A stretch of 34,744 nt of DNA from Anaerocolumna sp047777345 (lineage in GTDB: Bacteria > Bacillota > Clostridia > Lachnospirales > Lachnospiraceae), in contig JBKEEJ010000028.1 of the NCBI GenBank assembly GCA_047777345.1, forward strand, positions 1 through 34,744, given 5' to 3'. The position numbers and the translations under genes were made by a program. The notes under the pieces were generated by a model. The model did no database searches. It was not told the DNA's origin and saw only the letters and a list, made by a program, of their open reading frames with translations. Below, piece after piece: positions 31,216 through 34,744 of this stretch (its first letter is position 1; every line of letters starts with the position of its first letter).

Positions 31216-32619
31216 CTATGCACCTAACAGTGCTTCTCCTATTGTTACAACGTCTCCGGCCCCCATAGTTATCAACAGGTCGCCGTTACTACAATTTTTT
31301 AATAAAAAATTTTCGATTTCGTCAAAACTGGGAATATAGTATGCTTCTTTACCAATTTTTCTTAACTCTTCCTGCAAGTCCCTGGATGAAATGTCTCCCG
31401 GATTTACTTCTCTGGCGGCATATATATCAGCCAGAATTACCTTATCCGCAAGAGAAAGGGCTTTGGCAAACTCTTTTAGGAAAGCTTTGGTTCTGGAATA
31501 AGTGTGGGGCTGGAATACACACCAGGTAGTTTTATGGGGATAATTTTTTGCGGCAGTCAGGGTAGCTTTTACTTCGGTGGGATGATGAGCATAATCATCA
31601 ATAATTGTCACACCCCCTACTTTGCCTTTGTACTGGAAACGGCGTTCCGTGCCGGTAAAGGAGAAAAGGGCTTTCTTAATAACATCCATGGAAATGTTAA
31701 GACTCCTTGCCAGAGCAATGGCTGGAAGAGAATTGGATACGTTGTGACTGCCAATTACATTTAGTTCAATGTGTGCCAGAAATGTTCCGTTTTCCATTAA
31801 ATCATAATGTCCGTGGCCCAAATTGTCGTATTCAATATTTGTGGCGGTATAGTGGGCCTTGGCCCCTGGAACGGGTTTTGACTGAGGGTCAATGCTGTAA
31901 GTGATAAAGGAACAAGGCAGATTTTCGGTAAAATAAGAAACACTTTCAATATCTCCGTTAATGATTAACAGGCCGTCTTTCGGAAGCTTATGAGCAAACT
32001 GTCGGAAGGAATTTCTAATATCATCCAGGTCTTTAAAGAAATCCAGATGATCTTCCTCTACGTTTAATATGATACTTTTCGTGGGATTAAATTTCAGAAA
32101 ACTATTGGTATATTCACAGGCTTCCGTAATAAAATGCTCGGATTTTCCGATGCGTATGTTCCCTTTAATATTATCCAGAATTCCTCCTACCGAAATAGTG
32201 GGATCTAAGTTGGCTTCCAAAAGGATAAGGGAGACCATGGAGGTTGTAGTGGTCTTTCCATGGGTACCGGCTACCGCAATGGCATCCGGGTATTGCTTCA
32301 TGACCTGGCCCAATAATTCGGCACGGTCTATTATTGGTATGCCTGCCTGGATAACAGCCTGGTATTCCGGATTTGTTTCTTTCACCGCTGGAGTATAGAC
32401 TGCCAGATCAATATCCGGTGTTATATTAGATGAACGTTGGCCATAGAATACTTTTATTCCTAAAGATTCCAGGTGCTCGGTTATTTTGCTCTTTTTTGAA
32501 TCCGAACCAACTACGGTAAAACCAATGGTATGTAATAATTCGGCAAGACCACTCATACTGATGCCGCCGATGCCGATAAAATGTACTTTAATGGGATTGC
32601 TGAAATTGATATGATACAT
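31216..32619 (-). CDS. murC: UDP-N-acetylmuramate--L-alanine ligase
   Basis: Adds L-alanine to UDP-MurNAc with ATP, the first step of the cytoplasmic peptide stem. The 467-aa protein shows the Mur ligase order: N-terminal Rossmann domain (KVHFIGIGGISMSGLAELLH), central ATPase with the P-loop AVAGTHGKTTTTSM (about 110-123) and C-terminal domain beginning near IDDYAHHPTEVKATL, followed by VFQPHTYSRTKAF. I chose the ATG at 32619, with AGGAAG 8 nt upstream, over the GTG at 32628. The gene ends exactly at the DnaA box cluster. A long leader precedes it. No other mur gene is nearby. Confidence 0.96.
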   Translation of the reverse strand: MYHINFSNPIKVHFIGIGGISMSGLAELLHTIGFTVVGSDSKKSKITEHLESLGIKVFYGQRSSNITPDIDLAVYTPAVKETNPEYQAVIQAGIPIIDRAELLGQVMKQYPDAIAVAGTHGKTTTTSMVSLILLEANLDPTISVGGILDNIKGNIRIGKSEHFITEACEYTNSFLKFNPTKSIILNVEEDHLDFFKDLDDIRNSFRQFAHKLPKDGLLIINGDIESVSYFTENLPCSFITYSIDPQSKPVPGAKAHYTATNIEYDNLGHGHYDLMENGTFLAHIELNVIGSHNVSNSLPAIALARSLNISMDVIKKALFSFTGTERRFQYKGKVGGVTIIDDYAHHPTEVKATLTAAKNYPHKTTWCVFQPHTYSRTKAFLKEFAKALSLADKVILADIYAAREVNPGDISSRDLQEELRKIGKEAYYIPSFDEIENFLLKNCSNGDLLITMGAGDVVTIGEALLGA

Positions 32620-32724
32620 AAATTGCACTTCCTATCTTAATTGATTATTTGTCTGTTAGATTATTTTGAAATAAATTTTATTACAATATACTGTAATTTT
32701 TTTTGAACTTTTCCGATTAAAAAT

Positions 32725-32796
32725 GTAAAGGCATAAGTTTGCCCCTACCGATTAGGCCGCCAGTACTCTTTACAGGTGCTGGCAAATGGGCTTTAC
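32725..32796 (-). ncRNA. Candidate structured 5' leader of murC
   Basis: On the minus strand this 72-nt segment is closed by GTAAAG/CTTTAC. Inside are TTTGCC/GGCAAA, CCAG/CTGG around a 15-nt loop and CCTA/TAGG, some of them mutually exclusive (the GGC at 32781-32783 is shared by two stems). It lies about 40 nt downstream of a minus-strand promoter and about 105 nt before murC. It is GC-richer than its surroundings. I could not match it to a known riboswitch class, so it is only a candidate cis-acting RNA. Confidence 0.35.
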
Positions 32797-32828
32797 GGTT
32801 CTGTTTAATGGATTGTTGCCTATAAGCT

Positions 32829-32856
32829 ATTATAATCATTTCCTATAAAAATACAA
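32829..32856 (-). promoter_or_regulatory. Probable murC promoter
   Basis: On the minus strand: TTGTAT at 32856-32851, 16 nt, TATAAT at 32834-32829. It would give murC a leader of about 200 nt that contains the structured element at 32725-32796. Confidence 0.55.
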
Positions 32857-33021
32857 TTAAAAAATTCGGCATACCTACAAGATATGAAAAAAATTGGTAA
32901 TTGTGCTTTTCGTTTACAACAATAATAAATGAAACAGGCATTCGCTTCTTTGTAAAAATTTTGTCAATTGGTAGAATGACAAATTAATAAGTAATTTATT
33001 TCAAAATATTTGTAAAATTTA

Positions 33022-33050
33022 TTCACATTTATGTAAAAGAATGGTATAAT
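33022..33050 (+). promoter_or_regulatory. Sigma-A type promoter in the murC-spoVG intergenic region
   Basis: TTCACA, 17 nt, TATAAT. It is a good match, yet no intact gene follows within 950 bases, so it may drive a non-coding RNA or be left from a decayed gene. Confidence 0.55.
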
Positions 33051-33133
33051 AGTGTCAAAATAAACAATAAGTATTATTTGCTTAATGCAAAAGAGCATCA
33101 TCCGGATTAATTTCAAACCGATGATGAAAGAAA

Positions 33134-33256
33134 ATCACAGTATTTTAGAAGATGCCACCCAAATCCTGGAGCACTTATTATCCGTGGCCATATATTTATA
33201 CCTGGGATGTTTGAAGGGAGGCCTTAATTATCTTATCTAAAGCTTTACACTGTGAT
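33134..33256 (+). ncRNA. Candidate rod-shaped structured RNA
   Basis: Successive pairings fold the segment into one long irregular hairpin: ATCACAGT 33134-33141 with ACTGTGAT 33249-33256; TTTAGA-AGAT 33144-33153 with ATCT 33230-33233 and TCTAAA 33236-33241; GCC/GGC; CCC 33158-33160 with GGG 33216-33218; ATCCTGG 33163-33169 with CTGGGAT 33202-33208 including two wobbles. Larger bulges all lie on the 3' side. This recalls 6S-type RNAs, but I cannot confirm the class and chance pairing in AT-rich DNA is possible. Confidence 0.3.
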
Positions 33257-33287
33257 AGCCTTAAACCTTTAAGTCGTAATTACTTCC

Positions 33288-33374
33288 GGTGATGGTGTAT
33301 GCCAGCTGGATTATAATAAATTGCTGGAATATCATAGTAACAAAAGAGATGATATAACGGTGGTAAGTAAATAG
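33288..33374 (+). pseudogene. Possible C-terminal remnant of a PPM-type phosphatase
   Basis: Twenty-eight codons and a stop encode a peptide starting GDGVCQLDYNKLLEYH and ending KRDDITVVSK. The RDDITVV ending with an upstream GDGV resembles the last strands of PP2C/SpoIIE-type phosphatases. No start or upstream domain is intact. The match is short and may be fortuitous. Confidence 0.3.
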
Positions 33375-34037
33375 TTAAAAAAGGGGTGGATGCTAGTAGA
33401 TTTGAAGTACGAAAAAAACATTTATTGAATATGAGGGAAACCACTAAAGACATTAGCAGATATCAATTAACTGATATTTGCACATTACTTGAAGATGAAT
33501 AGAATATTGATATTTTCAGCTCAGGAAGACCATAATGATTTGTTAAAGATATTCTGATTCGTTGCAAAACGAAGAAATATATATATAAATGAATGTAACT
33601 GCATTGCCGCAGCTGATTCATAATAAAGCAAATATATGCTTCAGCAAATATGTGCTTCTTAAATCAAGAAGTTATATATTATTTCTTTAAGGAATATCCG
33701 GATATCTGTTTTAAAACAGGTGACTTACCACTGGCAAACACAATCAGGGATCTTCCGTAAACCAACATTATATCCAGCGGATTCATAGTCAACGGGGTAG
33801 TTTAAAATTCTATTATGTTAATTTATATAGGGTTTGCTGTAATTTGCCGTATTATCCATACTATAATGTGTTACGGATACAGTACTGATATAAAGGGATA
33901 CATAGTAGAAACCGGAATGCCATAAGAAATAATATAAACATATTGGTGATCCGAAAAAATATTTAGTAATAGAGGAAAATGAAAGATATACTCTAGATTA
34001 ACAAAAAGATAAATAATATTAAAGGGGGAACTATACA

Positions 34038-34388
34038 ATGGAGATAACAGACGTACGTGTACGCAAGGTGAATAAGGAAGGGAAGATGAAAGCAGTAGTA
34101 TCCATTACCATGGATAACGAATTTGTCGTACATGATATAAAAGTAATTGAAGGCGAAAAAGGATTGTTTATCGCAATGCCCAGCCGAAAAGCCGGTGACG
34201 GGGAATATCGCGACATTGCACATCCGATTAATTCAGAAACCAGGGAAAAGATTCAAAAGATTATTCTGGAAAAATATGAAGCCGCTGTTGAGGAATATGA
34301 AGAAAAGGCAAAAGCAGCCGAGGCAACAGCAGAATCAGCAGAATCAACAGAGTCAGCGGAATCAACAGAAAATAATGAAGCAGAATAA
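34038..34388 (+). CDS. spoVG: SpoVG family RNA-binding regulator
   Basis: Small nucleic-acid-binding regulator linked to sporulation, septation and cell-surface genes in Firmicutes. The 116-aa protein matches SpoVG over residues 1-85: MEITDVRVRKV, AVVSITMDNEFVVHDIKVIE, GLFIAMPSRK, YRDIAHPINSETREKI. The C-terminal 25 residues are a low-complexity Ala/Glu/Ser/Thr tail of repeated ESTES-like units, longer than in Bacillus. AAAGGGGGA precedes the ATG at 34038. A terminator follows at once, so it is monocistronic here; the murC gene is transcribed away from it. Confidence 0.95.
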   Translation: MEITDVRVRKVNKEGKMKAVVSITMDNEFVVHDIKVIEGEKGLFIAMPSRKAGDGEYRDIAHPINSETREKIQKIILEKYEAAVEEYEEKAKAAEATAESAESTESAESTENNEAE

Positions 34389-34397
34389 AGATTAACA

Positions 34398-34445
34398 GGG
34401 AGTATCTTAAAACGAATATGGGGGTTTGATGATACTCCCTTTTTT
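34398..34445 (+). terminator. Terminator of spoVG
   Basis: A perfect 9-bp stem, GGGAGTATC with GATACTCCC, with a 24-nt loop, followed by T6. Confidence 0.88.
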
Positions 34446-34449
34446 AATT

Positions 34450-34626
34450 CACAGGAAATTTCGCATGAATCAAAAACCTTTCGTGGGACGCGCACTCCTG
34501 CGATAGGAAGATTTCTGCCCGGGGCAGAACGCCCTTGGGGCGATGGTCTGGCATGCCAGAGCCTGTATTCATTTCTCCGAAAGAAGTAAGATAGTGTAAC
34601 CCAAAAGGACGCACTATCTTTTTTAT
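34450..34626 (+). ncRNA. Candidate small RNA or GC-rich repeat element with terminator
   Basis: In contrast to its AT-rich flanks this segment packs GC-rich hairpins one after another: CGCA/TGCG 34491-34502; TTCTGCC/GGCAGAA 34513-34529; CGCCC/GGGCG 34530-34542; and the palindrome TCTGGCATGCCAGA 34547-34560. ATGAAT (34465) and ATTCAT (34568) bracket it. It ends in a strong terminator, AAGATAGTG/CACTATCTT with six T residues (34578-34626). No coding frame is evident. It may be a small RNA or a copy of a dispersed repeat. Confidence 0.4.
34578..34626 (+). terminator. Intrinsic terminator closing the GC-rich element
   Basis: A 9-bp perfect stem with a 25-nt loop and a T tract. Since spoVG already has its own terminator, this second one implies a separate transcript or read-through control. 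Confidence 0.75.
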
Positions 34627-34744
34627 TTTATAACATATTCTTTGAAATACCTGTAATAAAAGTTAACCGGGAAAGATTCCATGATACTTAAAAGGAAATA
34701 ATAACAACCAAATTTTGGGTAGAAATTAAGAAAATTATATGATA

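Larger units (their letters stand above)
32857..34037. other. About 1.2 kb with no intact gene before spoVG
   Basis: Very AT-rich and broken by stops in all frames. It contains a plus-strand promoter (33022-33050), a long irregular hairpin (33134-33256), a short frame resembling a phosphatase tail (33288-33374), and a further short open stretch (about 33645-33770) ending KTGDLPLANTIRDLP. It looks like decayed coding sequence with a possible non-coding RNA. The spoVG promoter was not identified with confidence. Confidence 0.5.

Noticed and set aside
32725..32796. A c-di-GMP riboswitch or a tRNA
   Set aside because: Fragments such as GGCCTAA and GGTAGG recall c-di-GMP-I aptamers, but the two-helix layout and core bases do not fit. 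No T-arm or anticodon arm is present on either strand.

Overview
The window looks like a chromosomal segment of a low-GC, spore-forming clostridium, most likely Lachnospiraceae. Supporting signs are spoVG, a long-form PRPP synthetase, a paired DnaD/DnaC helicase-loading operon, plant-polysaccharide glycosidases, a preQ1-controlled queT, strong AGGAGG ribosome binding sites and U-tailed terminators. No rRNA or tRNA gene was found. The family-level placement is inference; the CRISPR repeat looks, from memory, like that of Herbinix-type Cas13a loci.

Layout. 1-4006: start of an AraC-type regulator divergent from a GH2 beta-mannosidase, then queT with its riboswitch and a small membrane protein. 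4007-6878: a poor intergenic stretch, then an ECF-like sigma factor translationally coupled to a membrane anti-sigma protein. 6900-11860: a stand-alone type VI-A CRISPR-Cas locus, with one cas13a gene (1259 aa, two HEPN RxxxxH motifs) followed by two short CRISPR arrays and no cas1 or cas2. 12073-14965: Nudix and HAD hydrolases, then an XRE repressor/ImmA pair facing a small membrane protein across a promoter with palindromic operators, resembling a prophage or mobile-element control switch. 15121-19124: GH36 alpha-galactosidase, cell-wall amidase, PH-domain protein. 19458-27238: a cytoplasmic chemoreceptor fused to a sugar-binding domain, a YhaO/YhaN nuclease-ATPase pair and a class A penicillin-binding protein. 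27433-32619 (minus strand): prs, dnaC/dnaI-like, dnaD and murC, with a cluster of DnaA boxes between dnaD and murC. 32620-34744: about 1.4 kb of decayed or non-coding DNA, spoVG, and a GC-rich terminated element that may be a small RNA.

The strongest candidate for something undescribed is the CRISPR leader. Each array is preceded by a 134-nt leader. The first 118 nt of the two copies differ at only four positions, and all four are C/T changes opposite a G in predicted stems, so every change keeps base pairing as C-G or U.G. The leader folds into three consecutive hairpins, and two perfect 9-bp inverted repeats interleave with them, allowing an alternative pseudoknot-like fold. Copy 1 begins inside the last codons of cas13a; copy 2 carries a diverged version of the same codons and stop. 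The two repeat variants also show a compensatory C-G to U-A change in the crRNA stem. This suggests a structured RNA element at the cas13a/array junction, possibly a regulatory switch, which needs transcript data to confirm.

Other points of note are the twin tandem DnaA boxes upstream of the helicase-loader operon, the membrane-free chemoreceptor/sugar-binding fusion, the operator-controlled XRE/ImmA switch, and candidate structured RNAs ahead of murC and around spoVG.
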